From Massilia yuzhufengensis (GTDB lineage: Bacteria; Pseudomonadota; Gammaproteobacteria; Burkholderiales; Burkholderiaceae_D), in assembly GCF_900112225.1 (NCBI RefSeq), contig NZ_FOLD01000031.1, positions 1-62,770 of the forward strand: a stretch of DNA of 62,770 nt, read 5' to 3'. Of the stretch, positions 16,246 to 25,997 are shown in pieces; within the stretch, counting starts at the first letter, position 1; the number at the start of each line of letters is the position of its first letter. A model generated the notes under the pieces. The model made no database searches and had not been told where the DNA came from. It worked only from the letters and a program-made list of their open reading frames with translations. The position numbers were made by a program, and so were the translations under genes.

Positions 16246-16851
16246 TCAGGCCAGGCCTTCGGCGCGCATCGCTTCCTGCACCGCCGGCAGGGCGGCCACG
16301 CGCGCCTGGTAGGCCACCAGCTGCGGCCAGTCGGCCAGGCTGAACCTGGCGAAGCCGGCCCAGTTCAGCACCGTAAACAGGTAGGCGTCGGCGATGCTGA
16401 ACCCGCTGCCGCCCAGGAATCGACCGCCTTCCAGCTTGCCGGCGAGATAAGTCAGCGGGCGCGCCAGCGCGGCCCAGGCAGCGTTGCGGCCTTCCTCGCT
16501 GCAGCCCGGCGTGAAGATCGGGGTGAAGCGCTTGTGCAGTTCGGTGGCGATGTAGTTCAGGCTTTCCATGAGCTGGTAGCGCTCGAACGTGCCGGCCGCG
16601 GGGGCCAGCTGCGCCGCCGGCGCCTGGTCGGCGATGTATTGCAGGATCACGGCCGCTTCCGTCAAGACCTTGCCATCGTCCAGCTGCAGCGCCGGGACCG
16701 AGCCCTTGTCGTTGATGTCGCGGAAATCGCCGCCGCTGGCGATGGCCTTGGTCTTCAGGCTCACGCGCTCGACCGAGAATGGCAGGCCGGCGGCGGCCAG
16801 GGCAATGTGCGGCGCCAGGGAACAGGCGCCCGGGCTGACATACAGTTTCAT
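16246..16851 (-). CDS. gstA: Glutathione S-transferase
   Basis: A 201-residue cytosolic GST. The thioredoxin-like N-terminus is MKLYVSPGACSLAPHIALAA, with the Cys/Ser pair of the bacterial beta class; KGSVPALQLDDGKVLTEAAV holds the cis-Pro and the Glu/Ala segment that binds the glutathione backbone. A helical C-terminal domain follows (FSIADAYLFTVLNWAGF). The start at 16851 is set by alignment to beta-class GSTs and by AAAGGA upstream; longer frames to 16962 are not plausible. Conjugates or reduces electrophiles with glutathione. Confidence 0.88.
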   Translation of the reverse strand: MKLYVSPGACSLAPHIALAAAGLPFSVERVSLKTKAIASGGDFRDINDKGSVPALQLDDGKVLTEAAVILQYIADQAPAAQLAPAAGTFERYQLMESLNYIATELHKRFTPIFTPGCSEEGRNAAWAALARPLTYLAGKLEGGRFLGGSGFSIADAYLFTVLNWAGFARFSLADWPQLVAYQARVAALPAVQEAMRAEGLA

Positions 16852-17005
16852 GGAGTTCCTTTGAAAAATGGTGCGGCCGGGACCGCGGCATTGCAAGCGT
16901 ACAACATTTCGAGAGGCCGCTGCCGGAATGCCACAGTTCCTGTCGCAGCTTGGCCGGGCCAAAGGGGCGGATGATAAGATCGCGTGGTAATTAACTGGAG
17001 GAACT

Positions 17006-17347
17006 ATGAGCGATACCTACGAGCTGCTGCCCCTGGCGCACCTGTTCCCGGGCATGGTGCTGGCCGATGCGCTGCTCGATGCGCACGGGCACGTGCTGCT
17101 GGCCGAGGGTGCGGTGCTGAGCGAGGCAACCATCCTGTCGCTGGCCCGGCATGGCATCAGCGCGGCGCCGATCTCGCGCGCGGTTCCCCTGGCCACGCCG
17201 GAACCGGCCACGATCCAGGCCCGGCTCGACCACCTGTTCCGCCACAATGACCGTGACGACCATGGCGACTGGGCTACCGGCCTGCTGCGCCGCTACGTCG
17301 AGGATTACCGCCTCAAGCGCGGTGTCGCGGCCGGAGACGCGGCATGA
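17006..17347 (+). CDS. Small protein coupled to HDOD gene
   Basis: A 113-residue soluble protein. The first half (LLPLAHLFPGMVLADALLDAH, then VLLAEGAVLSEATILSLARHGI) follows the pattern seen in the N-terminal domains of many HD-GYP/HDOD proteins: a conserved G, then a D-x-G-x-LL block and a helix ending in a Gly. The ATG has GGAGG 7 bases upstream. Its stop overlaps the start of the HDOD gene by four bases (ATGA), so the two are translationally coupled and probably work together. Function inferred only from this link. Confidence 0.7.
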   Translation: MSDTYELLPLAHLFPGMVLADALLDAHGHVLLAEGAVLSEATILSLARHGISAAPISRAVPLATPEPATIQARLDHLFRHNDRDDHGDWATGLLRRYVEDYRLKRGVAAGDAA

Positions 17348-18186
17348 ACGGCGTACCGGTGGACGACATCCTCGGCGGCGTCGACGACCTGCCCTCGCTC
17401 CCCGCCGTCGTGATGGAACTGCTGGGCAGCATCGACCAGGAAGACATCGACATCGGCGTGCTGGCAAAAAAGGTGTCGAACGACCCGGCCCTGACCGCCA
17501 AGACCTTGCGCCTGGCCAATTCCTCGGCCTTCGGCCTGCAGGTCAAGGCGACCACGATCCAGCAGGCCATGACCTTCCTCGGCTTCCAGGCCACGCGCAA
17601 CCTGATCACGGCGGCGGCGCTGACCGGCTGCTTCCCGGCCGGGCGCTGCCCCGGCTTCAACGACAAGGCCTTCTGGCGCCACTCGATCGCCACCGCGGCC
17701 TGCGCGCGGGTGCTGGCGCGGCGCGTGCGCTTCAACCCAGACTATGCCTTCACGGCCGGCCTGCTGCACGACATCGGGCGCCTGGTGCTGGTAGCGCGCT
17801 TCCCCGACCGCTACCAGGCGGTGCTGTCGCTGCGCGACAAGAAGGATTGCGAGCTGATCGAGGCTGAACGCGAGCTGCTGGGCGTGGACCACGTGGATGC
17901 CGGCGTGGCGCTGGCCGCGCACTGGAATTTTTCGGACACCATGCGCCAGGCGATTGCCTTCCACCACACGCCGGAAGCGGCGGGTGCGGGTTTCCTGGCG
18001 ACGATCGTGCACGTCGCGAGCGCGGTCGTGCATGCGCTCGACCTGGCGGGAAATCCGGACGACCTGGCGCCGCGCGTGTCCGCGGTGGCCTGGACGGCGC
18101 TGGGCATGACGGAACAAGCATGGCTGCAGGCGTTCCATGAAACGGAGCTGCAGTACGAGGAAATGACGGCCATTCTGATGGCCTGA
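17344..18186 (+). CDS. HDOD domain signalling protein
   Basis: A 280-residue protein almost wholly made of an HDOD domain: LPSLPAVVMELL, then SNDPALTAKTLRLANSSAFG, AMTFLGFQATRNLI and the HD-like AFTAGLLHDIGRLVL. HDOD proteins are regulators of motility, biofilm and c-di-GMP-linked responses, usually without phosphodiesterase activity; here the HD pair (H-D in LLHDIG) is present. Overlaps its upstream partner by ATGA. No GGDEF, EAL or receiver domain is attached. Confidence 0.85.
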   Translation: MNGVPVDDILGGVDDLPSLPAVVMELLGSIDQEDIDIGVLAKKVSNDPALTAKTLRLANSSAFGLQVKATTIQQAMTFLGFQATRNLITAAALTGCFPAGRCPGFNDKAFWRHSIATAACARVLARRVRFNPDYAFTAGLLHDIGRLVLVARFPDRYQAVLSLRDKKDCELIEAERELLGVDHVDAGVALAAHWNFSDTMRQAIAFHHTPEAAGAGFLATIVHVASAVVHALDLAGNPDDLAPRVSAVAWTALGMTEQAWLQAFHETELQYEEMTAILMA

Positions 18187-18301
18187 GGAAAAACAACGCG
18201 AACGCCCCGGGGGACGCCGCCAACGCTAGGCCGCCGGGACGGGCCGGCCAGCGGAGCGGCACAGCGCCAGGGGCGCGGCGCCGCCACCCGCTGCCACCGA
18301 A

Positions 18302-18327
18302 GGCATGACAGTCGCGGCTGTCATGCC
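18302..18327. terminator. 10-bp hairpin between convergent genes
   Basis: GGCATGACAG, loop TCGCGG, CTGTCATGCC. It lies between the HDOD gene (ends 18186) and the HTH gene (ends 18335) and could stop or stabilise transcripts from both; no T-run on either strand. Confidence 0.5.
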
Positions 18328-18334
18328 CACGGCG

Positions 18335-18733
18335 TCAGTGGGCATAATTGCCGGTCGACGGATTGGTGTCGTTGGACTGCGATTGCGGCTGCTGCTGTTG
18401 CTGTGCTGCCGCTGCGGCGGCTGCCTGGGCTGCCTTCTCTTCTGGTTTCGGGCGGCCTTGTGCGTCCGACAGGCGGTATTTGGTCCGGCGATCGCCCATC
18501 AGGTCGCGCAGGTCGCGGATGCTCATGCCCGTCACTTCATGCATGCGGATCAGCAGCGAAGCGCCGACTGGCAGGCGGTGGTGGCGGATCTTGCTGATGA
18601 CGGGCGGCGCAACTTCGAGCATACGCGACAGCGCTGCGTCATTCTTCAGCTGCATCTTGCCAAGCAGGATGTCGAGCAGATGGTTGGGGTTGTAGCTTTC
18701 TTGCGAAGACAGAGCATGATGCTGTTGTGCCAT
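18335..18733 (-). CDS. Small HTH protein with Ala/Gln-rich tail
   Basis: A 132-residue protein with a Cro/CI-like helix-turn-helix domain (about residues 18-85: LLDILLGKMQLKNDAALSRM, then VAPPVISKIRHHRLPVGASL). A low-complexity tail follows with runs of seven Ala and five Gln. GAGG precedes the ATG. Proteins of this kind are common single genes in Oxalobacteraceae and related families and are presumed DNA-binding regulators. The AT-rich, repeat-bearing leader just upstream suggests autoregulation. Confidence 0.75.
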   Translation of the reverse strand: MAQQHHALSSQESYNPNHLLDILLGKMQLKNDAALSRMLEVAPPVISKIRHHRLPVGASLLIRMHEVTGMSIRDLRDLMGDRRTKYRLSDAQGRPKPEEKAAQAAAAAAAQQQQQPQSQSNDTNPSTGNYAH

Positions 18734-19357
18734 GATGATTACCTCTTTGGTTTGGTTAAAATAGTTCCCTTACGAACTTTTGTTAAAGACTACTTCTCGT
18801 TAACAAAGGTTCCCGGACTACCTTTGAGAAATTAAACAGGTCGCGCCTGAAGATCCCCTTAAGAAACGTACCGGACCGCATGCCCCCACGTGCTCTTCCC
18901 ACATGCGCACTTGTCTTTCAAACAAATTATCAGGGTTATACGTCGTCAGTACATCCTAGCGGCGCATGTGACTCATTGTTAGAAATCAAGCTATCGTGCG
19001 GAAAGCTTGTCACATAGTCATTTCAGCACATGGGGATTATTTGTGGCGCACGCAAGAGATTTCCTTAATAAATTTTCCCAATCAAAAGTTGGGGGGAAGC
19101 CGTTGATTTACAAGAAGAAATAGTTTGATGCTGAGAGATTCTCACAAGAATAAAGCCGGGACAGTTAGCCGGCGCACATTTAACAATCTGAGCAGCTTTG
19201 CAATTACTTTAGGTTAAGAAATTGTTCGTTCCATGCAGCACCAAAATAGTGCGTGCGCCTGCCCCGCACGTGCCGGTTTCGGGACCGGAATGGGATTTAC
19301 GATAAACTGACGCCCTGGTTGGCCATTGCCCCAGCTCCCCCTTTTCAGAATTACCCC
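18734..19357. other. AT-rich intergenic region before miaB
   Basis: No convincing gene in about 620 bases. Base composition is far more AT-rich than the flanks. It holds the leader of the HTH gene (18734-18830) and, somewhere before 19358, the promoter of the miaB operon, which I could not place with confidence. Short inverted repeats (for example GCCGG...CCGGC at 19155-19173) are present but unremarkable. Confidence 0.5.
18764..18814. promoter_or_regulatory. Repeat-bearing leader of the HTH gene
   Basis: TTTGTTAA at 18779-18786 and its exact complement TTAACAAA at 18800-18807 are framed by two GTTCCC copies (18764-18769 and 18809-18814). Located 30-80 bases before the HTH gene start, where a repressor site would lie. 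Confidence 0.4.
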
Positions 19358-20715
19358 ATGCAGAAAAAAGTATTCATCAAGACCTTCGGCTGCCAGATGA
19401 ACGAATATGATTCGGACAAGATGGCGGACGTCCTCGGCGCGTCCGATGGACTGGTCCGTACCGACACGCCCGAAGACGCCGACGTCATCCTGCTCAACAC
19501 CTGCTCCATCCGCGAGAAATCGCAAGAGAAAGTGTTTTCCGACCTGGGCCGTTTCAAGGCGCTCAAGCGCAACAAGCCCGAGCTCGTGATCGGCGTGGGC
19601 GGTTGCGTCGCCTCGCAGGAAGGGCAAGCCATCGTCAAGCGCGCCCCCCACGTGGACGTGGTGTTCGGCCCCCAGACCCTGCACCGCCTGCCGCAATTGA
19701 TCCGCGACCGGCGCAGCAGCGGCAACGCCCAGGTCGACATCAGCTTTCCCGAAATCGAAAAATTCGACCACCTGCCGCCCGCCAAGGTGGACGGCGTGGT
19801 GGCCTATGTGTCGATCATGGAAGGCTGCAGTAAATATTGCAGCTACTGCGTGGTGCCGTATACCCGCGGCGAGGAAGTCTCGCGCCCCTTCGACGACGTG
19901 CTGGTCGAATGCGCCGGCCTGGCCGCCCAGGGAGTGAAGGAAATCATGCTGCTGGGCCAGAACGTGAACGCCTACCGCGGCGGCATGGCCGGCGACGAGG
20001 TGGCCGACTTCGCCCTGCTGCTGGAATACATCGCCGATATCCCCGGCATCGAGCGCCTGCGCTACGTGACCAGCCACCCGAAGGAATTCAACCAGCGCCT
20101 GATCGACGCCTATGCGCGCATCCCGCAGCTGGTGAACCAGATCTACCTGCCGGTCCAGCACGGTTCCGACCGCATCCTGGGCGCGATGAAGCGCGGCTAC
20201 ACGGCGCTGGAGTACAAGTCGATCATCCGCCGCATCCGCGCGGTGCGCCCGAACATGGCCTTCTCGTCCGACTTCATCGTGGGTTTTCCCGGCGAAACCG
20301 AGGCCGATTTCGAGGCGATGATGAAACTGGTCGAGGACGTCGGCTTCGACAACAGTTTCAGCTTCATCTTCAGCAAGCGCCCCGGCACCCCGGCCGCCAA
20401 CCTCGAGGACGACACCCCGCACGAGGTCAAGCTGGGCCGCCTGCAGCGCCTGCAGGCCCTGATCGACGCCAATAACCGCAAGTACAGCGCGGACATGGTC
20501 GGCAGCGTCCAGCGCGTGCTGGTCGAAGGCCCGTCCAGGAAAGACCCCGCGCAGCTGCAGGGCCGCTGCGAGAACAACCGCGTGGTCCACTTCGGGTTCG
20601 ACGCCGGCGCGCCTTCCCTGGTCGGCCAGCTGGTCGACGTGCGGATCGCCGCCAGCCATGATTACTATTTACGCGGCGAACTCGTCGCCAACCTCGATAC
20701 GCTAGCCAAAGCCAG

Positions 20716-20719
<4 letters not shown>
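19358..20719 (+). CDS. miaB: tRNA-2-methylthio-N6-isopentenyladenosine synthase MiaB
   Basis: A 453-residue radical-SAM methylthiotransferase that adds the 2-methylthio group to i6A37 of tRNAs. It has the N-terminal MTTase domain (KTFGCQMNEYDSDKM, LLNTCSIREK, VGGCVASQEG give the three cluster Cys), the radical-SAM motif EGCSKYCSYCVVPYTRGEE, and a C-terminal TRAM domain. The start MQKKVFIKTFGCQ at 19358 fits the family; the frame open from 19253 gives a non-homologous extension. First gene of the miaB-phoH-ybeY-corC-lnt run; its stop overlaps the phoH start. Confidence 0.95.
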
Positions 20720-21793
<1,074 letters not shown>

Positions 21794-21813
<20 letters not shown>

Positions 21814-22261
21814 CCTCGATCTCGAGGTCCAGTACGCCGACCCGCGGCTGGAACAGGACATCACCGAAGCGATGCTGGAGCGCTGGGTGCAGGCCGCCCT
21901 GCTCGGCCCGGCCGAGCTCTCGATCCGCTTCGTCGACCTCGAAGAAGGCCAGACCCTGAACCGCACCTACCGCGGCAAGGACTACGCCACCAACGTGCTC
22001 ACCTTCGCCTACAACGAAGGCGAGGAACTCGGCGCCGACGACCCGACCCAGGCCGACATCATCCTGTGCACCGACGTGCTGCAGCGCGAGGCCGAGGAGC
22101 AGAACAAGACGGTCGAGGAACACGCGGCCCACCTGGTGGTGCACGGGGTGCTGCATGCCCAGGGCTACGACCACGAGCACGACGAGGAAGCCGACGAGAT
22201 GGAGCAGTTCGAGCGCGACATCATGGAAGTGCTGGGCTACCCGGACCCGTACGAGGATTGA
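21794..22261 (+). CDS. ybeY: Endoribonuclease YbeY
   Basis: A 155-residue metalloprotein needed for 16S rRNA 3'-end maturation and 70S quality control. The zinc site is complete: HGVLHAQGYDHEHDEEADEM matches HGxLHxxGYDH. GKDYATNVLTFAY is the other conserved block. The ATG at 21794 lies inside the end of phoH (20-base overlap), a normal arrangement in this operon. Upstream in-frame codons to 21653 are a phoH shadow. Confidence 0.95.
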
Positions 22262-22387
22262 TGCGGCGGCGGGGTGCCGAGGTATTGCCTGAAAGCATCC
22301 CAGCCACGCTGCGAACGCCGTCCATTGTGGGCTAACTGCCCTTTTCGTGTATCCTATACCCATCGCAACAACGGCTTCACGCCAACT

Positions 22388-23266
22388 ATGCCCGAGTATC
22401 CCACTGACGTCCGATCGGACGCCAAACCCCACCGGTCGCTGTTCGAACGGCTGACCGCACTGATCTCCCCCGAGCCTGAAAACCGCGCAGAACTCCTCGA
22501 AGTGCTGCACGAAGCCCACGAACGCAAGCTGATCGACGCCGACGCGCTGTCGATGATCGAAGGTGTGTTCCAGGTTTCCGACCTGTCGGTGCGCGACATC
22601 ATGGTGCCGCGCTCGCAAATGGACGTGGTCGACATTTCCAAACCCATCGAGGAATGGCTGCCGATCGTCCTGGAGACCCAGCACTCGCGCTTCCCCGCCA
22701 TCGAGGGCGAGCGCGACAAGGTGGTCGGCATCCTGCTGGCCAAGGACCTGCTGCGCTACTACGCCGAAGAATCCTTCGACGTGCGCGCCATGCTGCGCCC
22801 GCCGATCTTCATCCCCGAATCGAAGCGCCTGAACGTGCTGCTGCGCGACTTCCGCGCCAACCACAACCACATGGCGATCGTGGTTGACGAGTACAGCGGC
22901 GTGGCCGGCCTGATCACCATCGAGGACGTGCTCGAGCAGATCGTCGGCGACATCGAGGACGAATACGACTTCGACGAAGAAGAAGACAACGTCCTGTCGA
23001 TCAAGGAAGGGCAACTGGGCCCGCGCTGGCGCGTCAAGGCGCTCACCGAGATCGAGCAGTTCAACGAAGAAGTCGGGGCCGACCTGCCCGAGATCGACGC
23101 CGACACCATCGGCGGCCTGGTGGCCAGCCACCTGGGGCGCATGCCGCACAAGGGCGAGGTCTTCGACCTGGAAAACCTGCGCTTCGAAGTGCTGCGCGCC
23201 GATGCGCGCCAGATCCACGTGCTGCTGGTCGAAAAGCTGCCCCTGGCTGAAGACGACCACGACTGA
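22388..23266 (+). CDS. corC: CorC/HlyC-family CBS-domain protein
   Basis: A 292-residue protein with a pair of CBS domains (DIMVPRSQMDVVDI near the start of the first; HMAIVVDEYSGVAGLITIED in the second) and a C-terminal CorC_HlyC transporter-associated domain (about 205-285). No membrane segments. In enteric bacteria the gene (ybeX) affects Mg2+/Co2+ efflux and ribosome/heat phenotypes in the same operon. The start MPEYPTDVRSD is preferred over a longer frame from 22274. The stop overlaps the lnt ATG by one base. Confidence 0.92.
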   Translation: MPEYPTDVRSDAKPHRSLFERLTALISPEPENRAELLEVLHEAHERKLIDADALSMIEGVFQVSDLSVRDIMVPRSQMDVVDISKPIEEWLPIVLETQHSRFPAIEGERDKVVGILLAKDLLRYYAEESFDVRAMLRPPIFIPESKRLNVLLRDFRANHNHMAIVVDEYSGVAGLITIEDVLEQIVGDIEDEYDFDEEEDNVLSIKEGQLGPRWRVKALTEIEQFNEEVGADLPEIDADTIGGLVASHLGRMPHKGEVFDLENLRFEVLRADARQIHVLLVEKLPLAEDDHD

Positions 23267-24846
23267 TGCTGCGCCGCCGTACCCCTGCCGCCGCCGCCAA
23301 GCCGGCGGCCGCCGTCACCCGCCCGTCGCCGCTCGCCCTGGTGCTGGCGGCGCTGGCCGGCGCCCTGTCCCTGTTCTCGTTCGAGCCCTTCGGCTGGTGG
23401 CCGCTGCAGTTCCTCTCGCTGGCCTACTTCTTCTACCAGGTCGGCGTGAAGAACTCGCCGCGCTATGGCCTGCTGCTGGGCTGGGCCTTCGGCTTCGGCT
23501 GGTCGGTGGCCGGCATGCACTGGCTGTACATCGCCATTACCCGCTTCGGCGGCCTGCCCGCGATCCTGGGCGCGATCGCGATCGCCCTGCTGGGCGTGTA
23601 CATGGGCCTGTTCGGGGCCTTTGCCGGCGGCGCGGCGAGCTGGGTGCGCCGCAAGTGGTCCTTGCCGGTGCCCGCCTTCGTGCTGCTGGTGCTGCCGGTC
23701 GCCTGGGGCCTGTCGGAATGGCTGCGCGGCTGGGTCTTCACGGGCTTCCCGTGGGCCTCGGCCGGCTACGCCCATAACGTCTCGCCGCTGGGCGGCTACG
23801 CGCCGCTGGTCGGCGTGTACGGCGTCGGCATGCTGGCCGCCGTGTGCGCGGGCTGCCTGGCCATGCTGACCCAGCCGAAAAGGCGCTGGCGCCACATCGC
23901 TATCCTGGTCGCCGTACTGGCCGCCGGCTTCGGCCTCAAGCAAATTGCGTGGACCCACGAAGTGGGCCAGCCCTTGACGGTGCGCCTGCTGCAGGGCGAC
24001 GTGAAGCAGGACCAGAAATTCGACACCGCCTACCTGCTCGACATCCTCAATCGCTACCAGGCCATGATCACGGCCGCACCAAGCGACCTGATCGCCACGC
24101 CGGAAACCGCGATTCCCGTCACGCCGCAGCAGCTCCCCGGCGGCTACCTCGCCGAGTTGAATGACTTCGCCAGGCGGACCGGCAGCCACCTGATGATCGG
24201 CATCCCGACCGCCGACAGCCCGACCCAGTATTCGAACAGCGTCATCGCCACCGGCCCGGCATCGGCGCCCGGCGCGCCGGCCTACCGCTACGACAAGCAC
24301 CACCTGGTGCCCTTCGGCGAATTCATCCCGCCGGGCTTCCGCTGGTTCACCGACCTGATGCACATTCCGCTGGGCGACCAGACCCGCGGCAAGGCGCTGC
24401 AGGCGCCGTTCCCGGTCAAGGACCAGCTGGTGCTGCCGAATATCTGCTACGAAGACGCGTTCGGCGAAGAGATCGCGGCCCAGCTGCGCAACGCACCGAA
24501 GCCGGCGACGCTGCTGCTGAACGTGTCGAACCTGGCCTGGTATGGCGAATCGGTGGCGATCCCGCAGCACCTGCAGATCTCGCAGATGCGCTCGATCGAG
24601 ACCGGCCGCCCGATGCTGCGCTCGACCAACAACGGCGCCACCGCCATCATCGACGGCCGCGGCAGGATCGTGCAGCAGCTGCCCTTTTACGAGCGCGGCG
24701 TGCTGGCGGCCAGCGTGCGCGGCATGGCCGGGTTCACGCCGTATATCCGCTTCGGCAACGGGGGCTTCCTGCTGCTGGGGGCTTTCATGCTGCTGGGCGC
24801 CTGGTTCGCCGGCCGCCGTTTGCGGAACCGGAAATCCAACGCGTAG
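23266..24846 (+). CDS. lnt: Apolipoprotein N-acyltransferase
   Basis: A 526-residue inner-membrane enzyme that adds the third acyl chain to lipoproteins. The N-terminal half has several membrane helices (to about residue 235); the nitrilase-like domain follows. The catalytic triad can be placed: Glu in IATPETAIPV, Lys in YDKHHLVPFGEFIPPG and Cys in VLPNICYEDAFG. A last membrane segment (GGFLLLGAFMLLGAWFAG) ends the protein. Starts one base before the corC stop ends. Last gene of the operon; a palindromic repeat begins at its stop. Confidence 0.95.
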   Translation: MLRRRTPAAAAKPAAAVTRPSPLALVLAALAGALSLFSFEPFGWWPLQFLSLAYFFYQVGVKNSPRYGLLLGWAFGFGWSVAGMHWLYIAITRFGGLPAILGAIAIALLGVYMGLFGAFAGGAASWVRRKWSLPVPAFVLLVLPVAWGLSEWLRGWVFTGFPWASAGYAHNVSPLGGYAPLVGVYGVGMLAAVCAGCLAMLTQPKRRWRHIAILVAVLAAGFGLKQIAWTHEVGQPLTVRLLQGDVKQDQKFDTAYLLDILNRYQAMITAAPSDLIATPETAIPVTPQQLPGGYLAELNDFARRTGSHLMIGIPTADSPTQYSNSVIATGPASAPGAPAYRYDKHHLVPFGEFIPPGFRWFTDLMHIPLGDQTRGKALQAPFPVKDQLVLPNICYEDAFGEEIAAQLRNAPKPATLLLNVSNLAWYGESVAIPQHLQISQMRSIETGRPMLRSTNNGATAIIDGRGRIVQQLPFYERGVLAASVRGMAGFTPYIRFGNGGFLLLGAFMLLGAWFAGRRLRNRKSNA

Positions 24847-24943
24847 GGTGGTCGGCTCTGCCGACCGCGCGTCCAGCTGACGGATGCGTTCAGGCAGTGC
24901 ATGCCCTGGCTGAACGCGCGGTCGGCGTAGCCGACCACCCTAC
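24843..24943. repeat. GTAGGGTGGTCGGC palindromic repeat pair, locus 1
   Basis: A 29-base unit (24843-24871) and a near-perfect inverted copy (24915-24943; 2 mismatches, both in the loop) flank 43 bases. The first unit overlaps the lnt stop codon. The same unit, with the same flanking TGAACGCG and ACAA bases, recurs once at 55133-55167. Confidence 0.75.
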
Positions 24944-25065
24944 AAACCCACTTATTCCAATGGCTGAGTTGAATCCGGCCCCAGAGGGCCGTGAAAATTC
25001 AGTAGAATTGGTCATTTGGCAAACTTACCGTGTCTGCGGCCTCAACTCCGCGCCGCCCCTACAAG

Positions 25066-25980
25066 ATGCTCACATTCCAACAAATCATCCTCACCCTGCA
25101 GACCTACTGGGACAAGCAGGGTTGCGCACTGCTGCAGCCCTACGACATGGAAGTCGGCGCGGGCACCTTCCACACCGGTACCTTCCTGCGCGCGATCGGT
25201 CCTGAACCCTGGCGCGCCGCCTATGTGCAGCCGTCGCGCCGCCCGAAGGACGGCCGCTATGGCGAGAACCCGAACCGCCTGCAGCACTACTACCAGTACC
25301 AGGTGGTGCTCAAACCCGCGCCGGAAAACATCCTCGACCTCTACCTCGGCTCGCTCGAGGCGCTGGGCCTGGACCTGAAGAAGAACGACGTGCGTTTCGT
25401 GGAAGACGACTGGGAAAGCCCGACCCTGGGCGCCTGGGGCCTGGGCTGGGAAGTCTGGCTCAATGGCATGGAAGTGACCCAGTTCACCTACTTCCAGCAG
25501 GTCGGCGGCCTCGATTGCAAGCCGGTGCTGGGCGAGATCACCTATGGCGTCGAGCGCCTGGCGATGTACCTGCAGGGCGTCGAGAACGTGTACGACCTGG
25601 TCTGGACCACGTGGCAGGAGAACGGCGAGACGAAAACGCTGAAGTACGGCGACGTGTTCCACCAGAACGAAGTCGAGCAGTCGACCTACAATTTCGAACA
25701 CGCCAACACCGAGCTGCTGTTCCAGGCCTTCGGCAACCACGAAGCCGAGGCCAAGCGCCTGGTCGAGCTGGCGCTCACCCTGCCGGCCTACGAGCAGATC
25801 ATGAAGGCTTCGCACAGCTTCAACATGCTCGACGCGCGCGGCGCCATTTCCGTGACCGAGCGCGCCGCCTACATCGGCCGGGTGCGCACGCTGTCGCGCC
25901 TCGTGGCCCAGGCCTATTACGACTCGCGCGAGAAGCTCGGCTTCCCGATGCTCCCCGGCGCCGCCAAGGCCGCAGCCTGA
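25066..25980 (+). CDS. glyQ: Glycyl-tRNA synthetase alpha subunit
   Basis: A 304-residue class II synthetase subunit that activates glycine and, with GlyS, charges tRNA-Gly. The start MLTFQQIILTLQTYWDKQGC and the block YVQPSRRPKDGRYGENPNRL are nearly invariant in the alpha2beta2 enzyme. A GTG at 25030 in the same frame would add 12 residues (MSAASTPRRPYK); neither start has a clear ribosome site, so the start is a choice by homology. Followed 17 bases later by glyS. Confidence 0.95.
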   Translation: MLTFQQIILTLQTYWDKQGCALLQPYDMEVGAGTFHTGTFLRAIGPEPWRAAYVQPSRRPKDGRYGENPNRLQHYYQYQVVLKPAPENILDLYLGSLEALGLDLKKNDVRFVEDDWESPTLGAWGLGWEVWLNGMEVTQFTYFQQVGGLDCKPVLGEITYGVERLAMYLQGVENVYDLVWTTWQENGETKTLKYGDVFHQNEVEQSTYNFEHANTELLFQAFGNHEAEAKRLVELALTLPAYEQIMKASHSFNMLDARGAISVTERAAYIGRVRTLSRLVAQAYYDSREKLGFPMLPGAAKAAA

Positions 25981-25997
25981 CCAGAACAGAACAGACC

